From: Lachnospiraceae bacterium
GTDB lineage: Bacteria; Bacillota; Clostridia; Lachnospirales; Lachnospiraceae
Direction: 5' to 3'
NCBI GenBank assembly: GCA_017620155.1
Contig: JAFZQY010000023.1
Coordinates: forward strand, 1-38,078
Length of the DNA stretch: 38,078 bases
In this document: one piece after another, positions 13,956 through 22,940 of the stretch
Numbering within the stretch: the stretch's first letter is position 1
How the letters are laid out: each line of letters starts with the position of its first letter
The notes under the pieces: generated by a model
Database searches by the model: none
The model's input: only the letters and a program-made list of their open reading frames with translations
What the model was told of the DNA's origin: nothing
Program-made: the position numbers and the translations under genes

Positions 13956-16172
13956 ATGGAACTTAACGGGTATGTGAGCAACATAAGATATCATAAAGAG
14001 GAAACCGGTTATACGGTTTTCGAACTCGTGAGCGATAACATCGGTTTTACCGTAGTAGCCAAGGTCGCCGACATAGATGAAGGCGCCAATGTTCATGTAG
14101 TAGGCGAAATGGTGATGCACCCGGTATACGGAGAACAGATCAATGCATCGGTATGCGAAGTCTCGGTTCCCGAAGATACCGACGGGCTCCTCATGTACTT
14201 AGGATCCGGCGCGATACGCGGCGTGGGCGAGACCATGGCTTCGAGGATAGTCGAGAAGTTCGGCGCCGAAGCCGCCCATATCCTCGAGAATGAGCCCGAA
14301 AGGCTGGCGGAGGTCAAGGGCATCAGCGAGCGCAAAGCCAGGGATATCGCTCTGCAGTTCAGGGAAAAAGCGCAGACAAGAAAGGCTTTTGTGTTCCTTC
14401 GCGGATACGGCATATCCAACAACATGTCCGTAAAAATCTATGACGAATACGGTGAGGAGATATACGGGATACTTCGGGAGAATCCCTATAAGCTTGCCGA
14501 GGATATCCGTGGCATAGGTTTTAAGACCGCCGATGAGATCGCCGAAAGATCCGGGATCAGGGTCGATTCGCAGTACAGGATCAGAGCGGGACTAATGTAT
14601 GTTCTTTCGCAGGCCATAGCGGAGGGCCATATGTTTCTTCCGATGGGAGAACTGACCGGTAAGGCGACGGAACTTCTGGATATCGATCCCTCATTGATAG
14701 AGACGGAGATAACGAATCTTGCCGTAGAGAGAAAGGTAGTCGTAAAAGGCGAGGATGTGTATGCCTCCGAATACTACTATGCGGAACTTAAATGTGCGGC
14801 GCTGCTTCACGATATTGATTCATATACCGAGCCGATAGTCTCGGAGAAAAAGAAGTCGGCTCTTGCTGCGAGGATAGAGCGGATGGAGACCGAGACGGGG
14901 ATGCATTTCGATCCTCTCCAGAGAGAGGCGATCGAAGCTGCCACATCGGGCGGGATACTTATATTATCCGGCGGTCCCGGAACGGGCAAGACGACAACCA
15001 TAAATGCGCTCATAAAATATTTTACCGATGAAGGGATGGATATCATGCTCGCAGCTCCGACCGGGCGTGCGGCCAAGAGGATGACCGAAGCGACCGGCTA
15101 CGAGGCCAAAACCATCCATCGTCTGCTGGAACTGACCGGAGCTCCGGACGAAGATCATTCACGCGCACATTTTGAGCGTAACGAGGATAATCCGCTTGAG
15201 GCAGATGTGATCATCCTTGATGAGATGTCGATGGTCGATATCTTCCTTTTCCTGTCTCTTCTCAAGGCGATCACACCGGGAACGAGGCTGATCATGGTGG
15301 GAGATGTGGACCAGCTTCCGAGCGTGGGCCCGGGACAGGTATTGAAGGACATGATCGATTCCGGCGCTTTCAAAGTAGTCATGCTTGAACAGATATTCAG
15401 GCAGGAGGAAGGATCGGATATCATCACGAATGCGCACAATATCCGTGCCGGCAGATACCCTGTTCTGGGGACGGACAGCAAGGACTTTTTCTTCCTCGAA
15501 CGCTCCGATGTGAAGGTCATTTATAAGCACATGGTGGAGCTTATCACGAAGATGCTTCCGGGGTATGTCTCGGCCGATCCGATGGACATCCAGGTGCTCA
15601 CTCCCATGAGAAAAGGACCGCTCGGAGTCGAGTCTCTTAATAAGATCCTTCAGCAGTACATCAACCCTTCTTCCAAGGACAAAAAAGAGATCGAATACGG
15701 CGATACGATATTCCGCGAAGGGGATAAGGTGATGCAGATCCGGAACAATTACCAGCTTGAATGGTATGTGGCCGGTGAGTACAATATCAGGATTCAATCC
15801 GGTACCGGAGTGTTCAACGGCGATGTCGGATGCATCAGATCGATCGATGAAGATCAGCGCATGATGACCATAGAATTTGAGGAAGGTCATCTCGTTGATT
15901 ATGAGTATTCTCTCTTTGAAGACCTCGAACCTGCTTATGCCGTTACGATCCATAAATCCCAGGGCAGCGAATATCCCGCCGTGATCATTCCGGTGATCAG
16001 CGGACCTCCGCAGCTTCTTAACAGAAACCTTCTTTATACCGCCGTGACCAGAGCAAAGCGCAGCGTGGTCCTGATGGGCAGCCGGCAGGCGTATCTTAAC
16101 ATGGTTGATAACGACAGGATCAATATGCGTCATACGGGCTTCGCGGACCGTATCAGAGAGGTATGTTCATGA
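13956..16172 (+). CDS. recD2: RecD2-type ATP-dependent DNA helicase
   Basis: The ATG at 13956 is chosen because AGGGGG lies just before it and the family N terminus (ELNGYVSNIRYHKEETGYTVF) starts here; an earlier in-frame ATG at 13854 would put a hairpin inside the gene. The 738-residue protein has an OB-like N-terminal domain and helix-hairpin-helix repeats (SGAIRGVGETMASRIVEKFG). The helicase core follows: Walker A LSGGPGTGKTTT, IILDEMSMVD, and C-terminal VTIHKSQGSEYPAV and LLYTAVTRAKR. RecD2 is a 5'-3' helicase found without RecBC and linked to repair and recombination. Its stop overlaps the comF start. Confidence 0.95.
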   Translation: MELNGYVSNIRYHKEETGYTVFELVSDNIGFTVVAKVADIDEGANVHVVGEMVMHPVYGEQINASVCEVSVPEDTDGLLMYLGSGAIRGVGETMASRIVEKFGAEAAHILENEPERLAEVKGISERKARDIALQFREKAQTRKAFVFLRGYGISNNMSVKIYDEYGEEIYGILRENPYKLAEDIRGIGFKTADEIAERSGIRVDSQYRIRAGLMYVLSQAIAEGHMFLPMGELTGKATELLDIDPSLIETEITNLAVERKVVVKGEDVYASEYYYAELKCAALLHDIDSYTEPIVSEKKKSALAARIERMETETGMHFDPLQREAIEAATSGGILILSGGPGTGKTTTINALIKYFTDEGMDIMLAAPTGRAAKRMTEATGYEAKTIHRLLELTGAPDEDHSRAHFERNEDNPLEADVIILDEMSMVDIFLFLSLLKAITPGTRLIMVGDVDQLPSVGPGQVLKDMIDSGAFKVVMLEQIFRQEEGSDIITNAHNIRAGRYPVLGTDSKDFFFLERSDVKVIYKHMVELITKMLPGYVSADPMDIQVLTPMRKGPLGVESLNKILQQYINPSSKDKKEIEYGDTIFREGDKVMQIRNNYQLEWYVAGEYNIRIQSGTGVFNGDVGCIRSIDEDQRMMTIEFEEGHLVDYEYSLFEDLEPAYAVTIHKSQGSEYPAVIIPVISGPPQLLNRNLLYTAVTRAKRSVVLMGSRQAYLNMVDNDRINMRHTGFADRIREVCS

Positions 16173-16891
16173 CCTCTTTGAAGCCTGCCGGCGAAGCGCT
16201 CATAAGCCTTATCTTTCCGAGAAGATGTCCGATATGCGACCGTCCTGTCAAACCGTACGGATCGCTTGTCTGTGATGATTGTGCGGCCGGAGTTAAGTAT
16301 GTTCACGGTGCTGTGTGTTATAAGTGCGGAAAACCACTGAAAGATGAAGCGGCGGAATACTGTGAGGACTGTGCGCGAACAAGGCATATTTACAGCCGCG
16401 GCATATCGCTTTTTGAATACAGATCCGTATCCGATTCCATATACAGATTCAAGTACAGAGGAAGGCGTGAATATGCGGCCTGGTACGGGCAGGAGATGGC
16501 GCACAGACTGGGCGGCAGACTGCTTGCACTTAATCCCGATGCGCTTGTCCCGGTTCCCATCCATTCATCCAAAATGAGGAGCCGCGGTTATAACCAGTCG
16601 GCGCTCATCGCGAGACAACTTTCGGAGCGGATGAACATACCCGTATGGGAGGATGCCGTGAGGCGTATCAAACGCACAACTCCCCTTAAGGATTTAACGC
16701 CTTCGGAACGAAACATAATTTTGCGGGGGGCTTTCAAATTGGGCGTTAATGATGTAAAATTAAAGACGATTGTAATCATTGATGACATATATACGACCGG
16801 AGCGACGGTTGATGCCGTTGCGGATGTTTTTTTGCGTAACGGAGCAAGGGAAGTTTTCTTTGCATCGCTCGCAACGGGAAAAGGTGTGTGA
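16169..16891 (+). CDS. comF: ComF family protein (phosphoribosyltransferase fold)
   Basis: The ATG at 16169 has GAGAGG eight bases before it; the ATG at 16163 is too close to that site. The 240-residue protein starts with a double zinc finger (CPIC, CDDC, CYKC, CEDC) and ends in a PRTase domain with VIIDDIYTTGATV, the PRPP-binding loop. ALVPVPIHSSKMRSRGYNQS is typical of ComFC. In Bacillus subtilis ComFC is needed for DNA uptake in competence, with ComFA helicase and ComFB. Here the gene before it is recD2, not comFA. The start overlaps the recD2 stop, so translation is likely coupled. Confidence 0.9.
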   Translation: MTSLKPAGEALISLIFPRRCPICDRPVKPYGSLVCDDCAAGVKYVHGAVCYKCGKPLKDEAAEYCEDCARTRHIYSRGISLFEYRSVSDSIYRFKYRGRREYAAWYGQEMAHRLGGRLLALNPDALVPVPIHSSKMRSRGYNQSALIARQLSERMNIPVWEDAVRRIKRTTPLKDLTPSERNIILRGAFKLGVNDVKLKTIVIIDDIYTTGATVDAVADVFLRNGAREVFFASLATGKGV

Positions 16892-16918
16892 TCAAATCTG
16901 TAACAACAGGAGGTAGTT

Positions 16919-17323
16919 ATGGACGTAAGGAATTGCAGAGGCTGCGGAAAACTTTTTAACTATGTCAGCGGACCGTTTATGTGTCCTGCCTGCAGGGAGA
17001 AACTCGAAGAGAAATTCCAGGAAGTTAAGAAGTACATTCAGGAGAACAAAGGCGTGACCGTTTCGGCCGTTGCCGAGGCCTGTGACATAGATTCCAACCA
17101 GATCAGACAGTGGATAAGAGAGGAGCGTCTGGAGTTTGCTTCCGGTGCATCCGAGATCTGCTGCGAGAAGTGCGGTACTCCGATCACAAGCGGAAGATTC
17201 TGCGATAAGTGCAAGAACTCGATGGTCAACAGTCTGAATAATGTATACGCTCAGGAAGCACCCGCCAAGCCCGAACGCAATGACAAATCCGATGGCGGTC
17301 CCAAGATGCGTTTCCTCAGCTGA
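16919..17323 (+). CDS. YvyF-like flagellar operon protein
   Basis: This 134-residue protein has a zinc ribbon at each end, CRGCGKLF with CPAC and CEKCGTPI with CDKC. Between them is a MerR/HTH-like segment (VSAVAEACDIDSNQIRQWI). This is the layout of the YvyF family (TIGR03826, from memory), which in Bacillus lies after comFC and before flgM. Its role is not well known; a regulatory role in flagellar expression has been suggested by its place. A strong AGGAGG precedes the ATG. flgM, flgK and flgL do not follow here. Confidence 0.85.
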   Translation: MDVRNCRGCGKLFNYVSGPFMCPACREKLEEKFQEVKKYIQENKGVTVSAVAEACDIDSNQIRQWIREERLEFASGASEICCEKCGTPITSGRFCDKCKNSMVNSLNNVYAQEAPAKPERNDKSDGGPKMRFLS

Positions 17324-17345
17324 CGGGGCGGAACAGGCTTTTACT

Positions 17346-17738
17346 ATGGTTGACCAGGAAAAAGTAATCCTCATGTCGAGGCTTGCTTCGTATGAGAAAA
17401 ATGAAGGAAAGAAGAATGAGGCCATCGGTCGCTTTTTCAGAGGCGACTATATCGGATGGCAGGTTCTTGGAAGCATAGTCTGCGGAACCATCTGTTTCAT
17501 GATCGTTCTCGCCGGCTATGTTGTCTACGACTTCGAGAATTTCATGCTTGATATATACAAGATGGATCTTCTTGAATATGCCAAGGGGATCCTTATCAAG
17601 TATGTGATCTTCGTGGGAGTTTATGCGGTGATCACATATGTGATATTCGCATTCAGATATGCGGGTGCGCGTAAGAATCTCAGGATATATGCGCATAATC
17701 TGAACAAACTCTCCAGGACATATAACAATAACGAATAA
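17346..17738 (+). CDS. Small membrane protein, two predicted TM helices
   Basis: The start at 17346 is the first that avoids overlap with the YvyF-like gene; no clear ribosome binding site is visible, so translational coupling to the preceding gene (22 bp away) is possible. The 130-residue product has a charged N-terminal helix, a hydrophobic segment (VLGSIVCGTICFMIVLAGYVV), an acidic loop, and a second (YVIFVGVYAVITYVIFAF). A basic C-terminal end, predicted to be helical, follows. I do not recognise a family. It lies between a flagellar regulator-like gene and a membrane protein gene next to cdaA. Confidence 0.7.
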   Translation: MVDQEKVILMSRLASYEKNEGKKNEAIGRFFRGDYIGWQVLGSIVCGTICFMIVLAGYVVYDFENFMLDIYKMDLLEYAKGILIKYVIFVGVYAVITYVIFAFRYAGARKNLRIYAHNLNKLSRTYNNNE

Positions 17739-17750
17739 CGGAGGCCGGAT

Positions 17751-18710
17751 ATGACTTCTCTGGTTATGGCCAAGCAGATGATCAAACGTTTTTACAGCAA
17801 GTATGAAGCGTTTGTTCTTCCGATAATCAAGTTTTTGATCGGACTTATCTGTTTGTCCGTCATTAACAAAAGACTTGGTTACATGTCACAATTAAACAGC
17901 TTTGTGATCGTTCTTATGGTAGCGCTCATGTGCTCGTTTATGCCGCTCAATTTCACGGTTTTTGTGGCGGCGCTTTTTGTGTTGGGGCACATATACAAGC
18001 TGTCTCTGGAATGCCTGCTTGTAGTGGGAGCATTATTCCTCATACTGTTTCTGCTCTACTTCAGGTTTTCACCGAAAGACACCATTGCGGTACTGCTCAC
18101 ACCTATATGCTTCATACTGAAGATTCCTTATGTGATGCCGATAGCGGCCGGACTTCTCGGCACTCCCGCATCGGCTATCTCGGTGGGATGCGGCGTGATC
18201 GTCTACTATGTTCTGGAAGCCATAATCGGCGGAGCGGGATCCATCAATTCTCTTGCCGATGAAGAGATGACCACCAGGCTGAAGTTCGTGATCGATACCG
18301 TATTAAACAACAAACCGATGCTTGCTTTTGTATGTGCGTTCGGAATAACCATAGTCATCGTCTATGTGATACGCAGGCTTAAGATCACATATTCATGGTA
18401 TATTGCGATCGGCGTCGGAGTTCTGGCAGACATAGTTCTGCTGCTCATATTTGATCTGATTTTCGATACACATGTTTCAGGAGGCAATATGATCCTCGGA
18501 TCGGTCGTAGCGATCATCGTGGGCATCATACTGACGTTCCTGTTCTTCCATGTGGATTATGCGCGTACGGAGAAACTGCAGTTTGAGGATGATGAGTATT
18601 ATTACTACGTAAAAGCCATCCCGAAGGTCACGGTTCCCGGCACACAGAAAAAAGTTAAAAAGATCAATTCAACGAAGAAGAAAGGTCAGTCACCCAGCGG
18701 GAATTCATAA
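17751..18710 (+). CDS. Multi-spanning membrane protein upstream of cdaA
   Basis: The 319-residue protein has about eight hydrophobic helices and a highly basic, Lys-rich cytoplasmic tail (KKVKKINSTKKKGQ). GGAG lies seven bases before the ATG. I recognise no catalytic motif. Its TAA overlaps the ATG of cdaA by one base, so expression is tightly coupled to the diadenylate cyclase. A role linked to cyclic di-AMP or envelope control is an inference from this coupling only. It is not an ABC permease by any visible signature. Confidence 0.75.
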   Translation: MTSLVMAKQMIKRFYSKYEAFVLPIIKFLIGLICLSVINKRLGYMSQLNSFVIVLMVALMCSFMPLNFTVFVAALFVLGHIYKLSLECLLVVGALFLILFLLYFRFSPKDTIAVLLTPICFILKIPYVMPIAAGLLGTPASAISVGCGVIVYYVLEAIIGGAGSINSLADEEMTTRLKFVIDTVLNNKPMLAFVCAFGITIVIVYVIRRLKITYSWYIAIGVGVLADIVLLLIFDLIFDTHVSGGNMILGSVVAIIVGIILTFLFFHVDYARTEKLQFEDDEYYYYVKAIPKVTVPGTQKKVKKINSTKKKGQSPSGNS

Positions 18711-19591
18711 TGTCGGGCATACATAATATTTTGCCATATTTTACAAATCTTCATATGATCACCCCGAGGGCTACCGATGTCGTCGAGATACTGATCATCG
18801 CATATATGATTTTCCATATTCTCAGATGGTTACGGAACACCAGAGCATGGTCTCTGCTCAAAGGTTTTTTCGTGATCCTGATCTTCGTCGGCATTGCAGC
18901 CGTATTCCGCATGAACACGATCCTCTGGATCATACAGAATGTCCTTAGCATCGCTGCGATATCGGTTGTTGTGATCCTGCAGCCCGAGCTTCGTAAGGCG
19001 CTCGAAGACCTCGGTGAAAGAAACTTCTTCAACACTTTCTTGAGCGACAATTCCAGATCGAATGACGAGGGACGTTTCTCCGATAAGACCATCAACGAGA
19101 TCGTTCGTGCGTGCTTTGAGATGGGCAAGGAAAAGACCGGCGCGCTCATCGTCATCCGTCAGAATCAGCCTCTTGATGAGTATGAGAGAACCGGAATAGA
19201 AGTTGACGCGGCTGTGACGAGTCAGCTGCTGATCAATATATTCGAGAAGAATACTCCGCTTCATGACGGAGCAGTTATTATAAGCGGGAACAGAGTATGT
19301 TCCGCAACCTGCTATCTTCCCCTGTCCGACAACTTAAGCCTCCCGAAGCATCTCGGGACAAGACACAGGGCGGGCGTCGGTATATCCGAAGTTACCGATT
19401 CGCTCACGGTCATCGTATCCGAAGAGACCGGACGCGTTTCCGTAGCGTACAAGGGACAGCTGGAGACCATGCGCGATCCGGAACTTTTGAAGGAGAAGCT
19501 GGAATCCATACAGAACAAACCGACCGAAGAAAGCCGCAAGCGTAAACGCAGAAAAGAGAAAGAGAGGCCGAAGAATGAAGCTGAAGCATAA
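18710..19591 (+). CDS. cdaA: Diadenylate cyclase CdaA
   Basis: The 293-residue protein has three N-terminal membrane helices and a DAC domain with the two catalytic signatures: DGA at residues 186-188 and GTRHR ending at 220. CdaA joins two ATP molecules into cyclic di-AMP, which controls potassium transport, osmotic balance and cell-wall stability. The C-terminal tail is very Lys/Arg-rich. It starts one base inside the preceding membrane gene and overlaps the YbbR gene by 17 bp. The usual third member of this operon, glmM, is not next to it. Confidence 0.95.
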   Translation: MSGIHNILPYFTNLHMITPRATDVVEILIIAYMIFHILRWLRNTRAWSLLKGFFVILIFVGIAAVFRMNTILWIIQNVLSIAAISVVVILQPELRKALEDLGERNFFNTFLSDNSRSNDEGRFSDKTINEIVRACFEMGKEKTGALIVIRQNQPLDEYERTGIEVDAAVTSQLLINIFEKNTPLHDGAVIISGNRVCSATCYLPLSDNLSLPKHLGTRHRAGVGISEVTDSLTVIVSEETGRVSVAYKGQLETMRDPELLKEKLESIQNKPTEESRKRKRRKEKERPKNEAEA

Positions 19592-20846
19592 GCTTTTTGA
19601 CGACTGGGGCCTCAAGCTCGGCTCTGTCGTTTTTGCGATACTCGTCTGGTTCATAGTTACCAACTTCAATGATCCCGTGGTCCAGTATCGCGTCTACAAT
19701 GTAAAAGTATCTTTCAGAAATACCAATGTGATCACCGATCAGGGACAGACCTATGAGGTCCTCGACGATACCAATGTCATTGATACCGTGACCGTCACCG
19801 GGCCGCGTTCCGTGATCGATGCACTTAACGAAGAGAATATTGTTGCAGTGGCGGATTTCAAGGATCTGACACTGCAGAATACCGTTGCGATCAAACTCTC
19901 CACGAATAAGTACAGCAGTCAGATAGAGAGTATCAGAGGCACCATCGATACGGTGCAGCTGAACATCGAAAATCTCAAGACCAAGACGCTTGCGTTAAGT
20001 ACCGTGACATCAGGTACGGTCAGCGACGGCTATACTATCGGCGAGGTGACTACGGACGAGAACCAGGTACGTATCTCCGGTCCCGAATCTGTGATAGACG
20101 AGATCGTAAGAGCCGAAGTAAATGTTCCTGTTACAGGCTTCAGTCAGGACATCATTACGGATGTTGATATAGTTCTCATGGATGCAAACGGCGAGCCTGT
20201 TCAATCCGGTTACATCACATCCAATATCAGCAAAGTCCGCGTGAAAGTCGAACTGCTTCAGACCAAGCGCGTAGGTGTGGTATTCAGTACCAGCGGAACG
20301 GCAGCCGACGGATATGAGGCCACCGGAACAGTGACCTGCGATCCGGATACCATACTCGTTGCAGGTCGTGCTTCGGTGCTTCAGAATCTCGATAACATTG
20401 TTGTTGAAGATCCGATCAACATCACCGGTCAGGCCGGCAACATGATGACGCTCGTCGATATCAAGGACAGCCTTCCTTCCGGAGTCAAACTTGCGGATAC
20501 GAGTTTTGACGGAAAGATCTCCGTGACGGTCTACATCGATAAGACTACGACGAGGATGATGCAGCTGTCAGCCGATGAGATCCGATGGGTGAATGTTCCT
20601 GAAGGATATACTGTGGAGATCGTAGATCCGGAAGATAAATATAACGTCACGTTCGAAGGCCTCCAGAAGAACCTTGATGCGCTTCAGGTTTCGAACATCA
20701 TAGCATCTGCCGATCTTCAGAATATACTTGAGCAGGAAGACACTGTCGGAGACCATTATCATGTGGTTCTGGATTTCGAAAGTGAGGGTTCGAGAGTTGA
20801 TGTCAGCACCCCTGTTCAGGTATGGATAAAACTTAACGAGACTTGA
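19575..20846 (+). CDS. cdaR: YbbR-domain protein, CdaA regulator CdaR
   Basis: The 423-residue protein has one N-terminal membrane helix (LKLGSVVFAILVWFIVTNF) and a long extracellular part with about four repeated YbbR domains, each with a pattern like VSGPESVIDEI (for example ITVTGPRSVIDAL-type and RISGPESVIDEI). In Bacillus and Listeria this protein binds CdaA and modulates its activity. It overlaps cdaA by 17 bp, which supports a fixed stoichiometry. There is no sign of truncation. Confidence 0.93.
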   Translation: MKLKHKLFDDWGLKLGSVVFAILVWFIVTNFNDPVVQYRVYNVKVSFRNTNVITDQGQTYEVLDDTNVIDTVTVTGPRSVIDALNEENIVAVADFKDLTLQNTVAIKLSTNKYSSQIESIRGTIDTVQLNIENLKTKTLALSTVTSGTVSDGYTIGEVTTDENQVRISGPESVIDEIVRAEVNVPVTGFSQDIITDVDIVLMDANGEPVQSGYITSNISKVRVKVELLQTKRVGVVFSTSGTAADGYEATGTVTCDPDTILVAGRASVLQNLDNIVVEDPINITGQAGNMMTLVDIKDSLPSGVKLADTSFDGKISVTVYIDKTTTRMMQLSADEIRWVNVPEGYTVEIVDPEDKYNVTFEGLQKNLDALQVSNIIASADLQNILEQEDTVGDHYHVVLDFESEGSRVDVSTPVQVWIKLNET

Positions 20847-20871
20847 TAGAAAAAGTCATAGATGATATATT

Positions 20872-20898
20872 TATAATGTTATATGCTTAGTCGCATAT
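20872..20898. promoter_or_regulatory. -10 box and inverted repeat before the HPr gene
   Basis: TATAAT lies at 20872-20877, but no good -35 is 17 bp upstream (TTGATA is 23 bp away). ATATGC and GCATAT form a 6-bp inverted repeat around TTAGTC just after it, a possible operator. Confidence 0.35.
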
Positions 20899-20923
20899 TT
20901 ACTCGGAGGTTACACACAGAATA

Positions 20924-21187
20924 ATGGTTAGTCAAAAGGTTACAATAAAGAATCCAACAGGTCTTCATCTACGGCCTGCAGGAGTCCTATGCAAGGAAGC
21001 TATGCAGTTTAAATCGCTCATAACTTTCACCTTCAGAGAAAATACGGCTAATGCAAAAAGTGTATTAAGCGTCCTGGGTGCCTGCGTAAAATGCGGCGAT
21101 GAGATTGAGATCCATTGCGACGGAGCAGACGAAGAGGAAGCGCTGAATACCCTGGTAACAGCCATAGAAAAAGGCCTGGGAGAATAA
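20924..21187 (+). CDS. ptsH: HPr-family phosphocarrier protein
   Basis: The 87-residue protein has GLHLRPAGV with the phosphorylated His at residue 15, and Ser at residue 46 in NAKSVLSVLG, the HPr kinase site. HPr carries phosphate from enzyme I to sugar permeases of the PTS, and Ser46-phosphate acts in catabolite control. Both sites being present argues for a true HPr and not an NPr-like or Crh copy, which lacks His15. The best ribosome binding site (GGAGG, 20905-20909) is 14 bases from the ATG, unusually far, and no nearer start exists. The gene is monocistronic, ended by a strong terminator; ptsI is not adjacent. Confidence 0.93.
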   Translation: MVSQKVTIKNPTGLHLRPAGVLCKEAMQFKSLITFTFRENTANAKSVLSVLGACVKCGDEIEIHCDGADEEEALNTLVTAIEKGLGE

Positions 21188-21193
21188 ATGATG

Positions 21194-21225
21194 CGGGCCC
21201 GCTGAAGGACAGCGGGCTCGTTTTT
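21194..21225 (+). terminator. Strong rho-independent terminator after HPr
   Basis: CGGGCCCGCTG and CAGCGGGCTCG form an 11-bp stem (one G-U) around AAGGA, followed by TTTTT. Confidence 0.93.
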
Positions 21226-21251
21226 AGTATAAGCAAGTGTGAGGAGATATT

Positions 21252-22925
21252 ATGTTGAATTATAAGAGATACCAGAAAAATCCGGTTGTGGATTATCCCG
21301 AAAGACAGTGGCCGAACAAAGAGATAACCAAGGCACCCATATGGTGCAGCGTGGACTTAAGAGACGGTAATCAGGCTCTCATAGATCCCATGGTAGTTGA
21401 CGAGAAGATAGAGTTTTTCCAGTATCTCGCCAAGCTCGGATTCAGAGAGATCGAGGTCGGATTCCCCGCTGCGAGCCAGATCGAATTCGATTTCTTAAGA
21501 CAGCTCATTGACCGCAAACTGGTTGATGATGACATGAAGGTTCAGGTTCTCACTCAGTGCAGAGAGGAACTGTTAGACAGAACGTTTGAGTCCATCGAAG
21601 GATGCTCTCAGGCGATCGTTCACATCTATAATTCGACATCAACTCTTCAGCGTGATGTTGTCTTTAATATGGACCGCGAACAGATCAAGAACATTGCGAT
21701 CGAAGGCGTGAAGATGGTCAAAAAACATGCCGAGAATTTCCCCGGAAAGATCATTCTGGAATACTCCCCCGAGAGCTTCACGGGTACCGAACTCGACTAT
21801 GCTCTTGAGGTCTGTGATGCGGTAGTTGCGGAGTGGGGAGCCACTCCCGAAAACCCGATCATAATCAATCTGCCCTCGACTGTTGAGATGACTACTCCCA
21901 ATGTTTTTGCCGACCGCATCGAATGGATGAGCAAGCATCTCGCAAACAGAGAGTCGATCATCTTAAGCGTTCATCCTCACAACGACAGAGGTACGGGCGT
22001 AGCGAGTGCCGAGCTCGCAATTCTTGCCGGAGCCGACAGAGTCGAAGGTACACTTTTCGGAAACGGTGAGCGTACCGGTAATGTGGACATACTCAATATC
22101 GCATACAACATGTTCAGTCAGGGCATCGATCCCGGGCTTGCGATCGAGAACATAAACGAGTCGATAGAGATATACGAGAGATGCTGCAAGATCCCTGTGC
22201 ATCCCAGACATCCTTATGCCGGCAAACTGGTATTTACCGCTTTCTCCGGTTCACATCAGGATGCGATCAACAAGGGCGTCAAAGCGATGAAGGAACGCGG
22301 AGGAGACATCTGGCAGGTTCCTTATCTGCCGATCGATCCTGCGGACATAGGCAGGGAGTACGAACCCATCGTGCGTATCAATTCCCAGTCCGGCAAGGGC
22401 GGCGTAGCATTCATCATGGATACCTATTTCGGATTCAAACTTCCGAAGAGCATGCACAGAGAGTTTGCAAATGTCATCCAGCTCATCTCCGAGAAGCAGG
22501 GTGAGGTTACTCCCGATCAGATCATGCAGGCATTCAGGGATGAGTATCTCGAGAAGAAAGAACCCATTCACTTCCGCAAGCTGAAAGTGGATGACTTGAG
22601 CGACGATATCGATTCCGAATTTGATACATGCGTACATGTTAAATATACTGATGACGGTGTGGAGAAAGAATTCGAAGCAGTCGGCAACGGTCCTCTGGAT
22701 GCGACAGTAAGAGGCATGCGCGAAGTCTTCGGCTGCAACATCAAGATCCTTGATTATGATGAGCATGCAATATCCGCAGGTGCGGGTTCTCAGGCTGCCG
22801 CATACATCCATCTGCTCGATGCCGATTCGGGAAGAGCGACCTACGGCGTAGGCGTGAGCTCGAACATAACCAGAGCATCGCTGCGTGCTATTTTCTCAGC
22901 TGTCAACAGACTGGGCATCAGATAA
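21252..22925 (+). CDS. leuA: 2-isopropylmalate synthase
   Basis: The 557-residue protein has the catalytic and metal-binding motifs DLRDGNQAL and VHPHNDRGTG, the GNGERTGNVDI signature, and a C-terminal regulatory domain for leucine. LeuA condenses acetyl-CoA with 2-ketoisovalerate, the first step of leucine synthesis. The length and N terminus (MLNYKRYQKNP, WPNKEITKAPIWCSVD) fit the larger LeuA type. A GAGGAGA site precedes the ATG. leuB, leuC and leuD are not present. Only 26 bp separate it from the HPr terminator, and I see no T-box leader. Confidence 0.95.
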   Translation: MLNYKRYQKNPVVDYPERQWPNKEITKAPIWCSVDLRDGNQALIDPMVVDEKIEFFQYLAKLGFREIEVGFPAASQIEFDFLRQLIDRKLVDDDMKVQVLTQCREELLDRTFESIEGCSQAIVHIYNSTSTLQRDVVFNMDREQIKNIAIEGVKMVKKHAENFPGKIILEYSPESFTGTELDYALEVCDAVVAEWGATPENPIIINLPSTVEMTTPNVFADRIEWMSKHLANRESIILSVHPHNDRGTGVASAELAILAGADRVEGTLFGNGERTGNVDILNIAYNMFSQGIDPGLAIENINESIEIYERCCKIPVHPRHPYAGKLVFTAFSGSHQDAINKGVKAMKERGGDIWQVPYLPIDPADIGREYEPIVRINSQSGKGGVAFIMDTYFGFKLPKSMHREFANVIQLISEKQGEVTPDQIMQAFRDEYLEKKEPIHFRKLKVDDLSDDIDSEFDTCVHVKYTDDGVEKEFEAVGNGPLDATVRGMREVFGCNIKILDYDEHAISAGAGSQAAAYIHLLDADSGRATYGVGVSSNITRASLRAIFSAVNRLGIR

Positions 22926-22940
22926 TATTCGGAGGTCAAT

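Noticed and set aside
15159-16133. Long open frame on the minus strand inside recD2
   Set aside because: Same reason: antisense shadow of a conserved helicase gene with a His/Arg-rich, unfamilylike translation.
21194-21251. T-box or other leader riboswitch before leuA
   Set aside because: Only 26 bp separate the HPr terminator from leuA, too short for a T-box, and the T-box core sequence is not seen.
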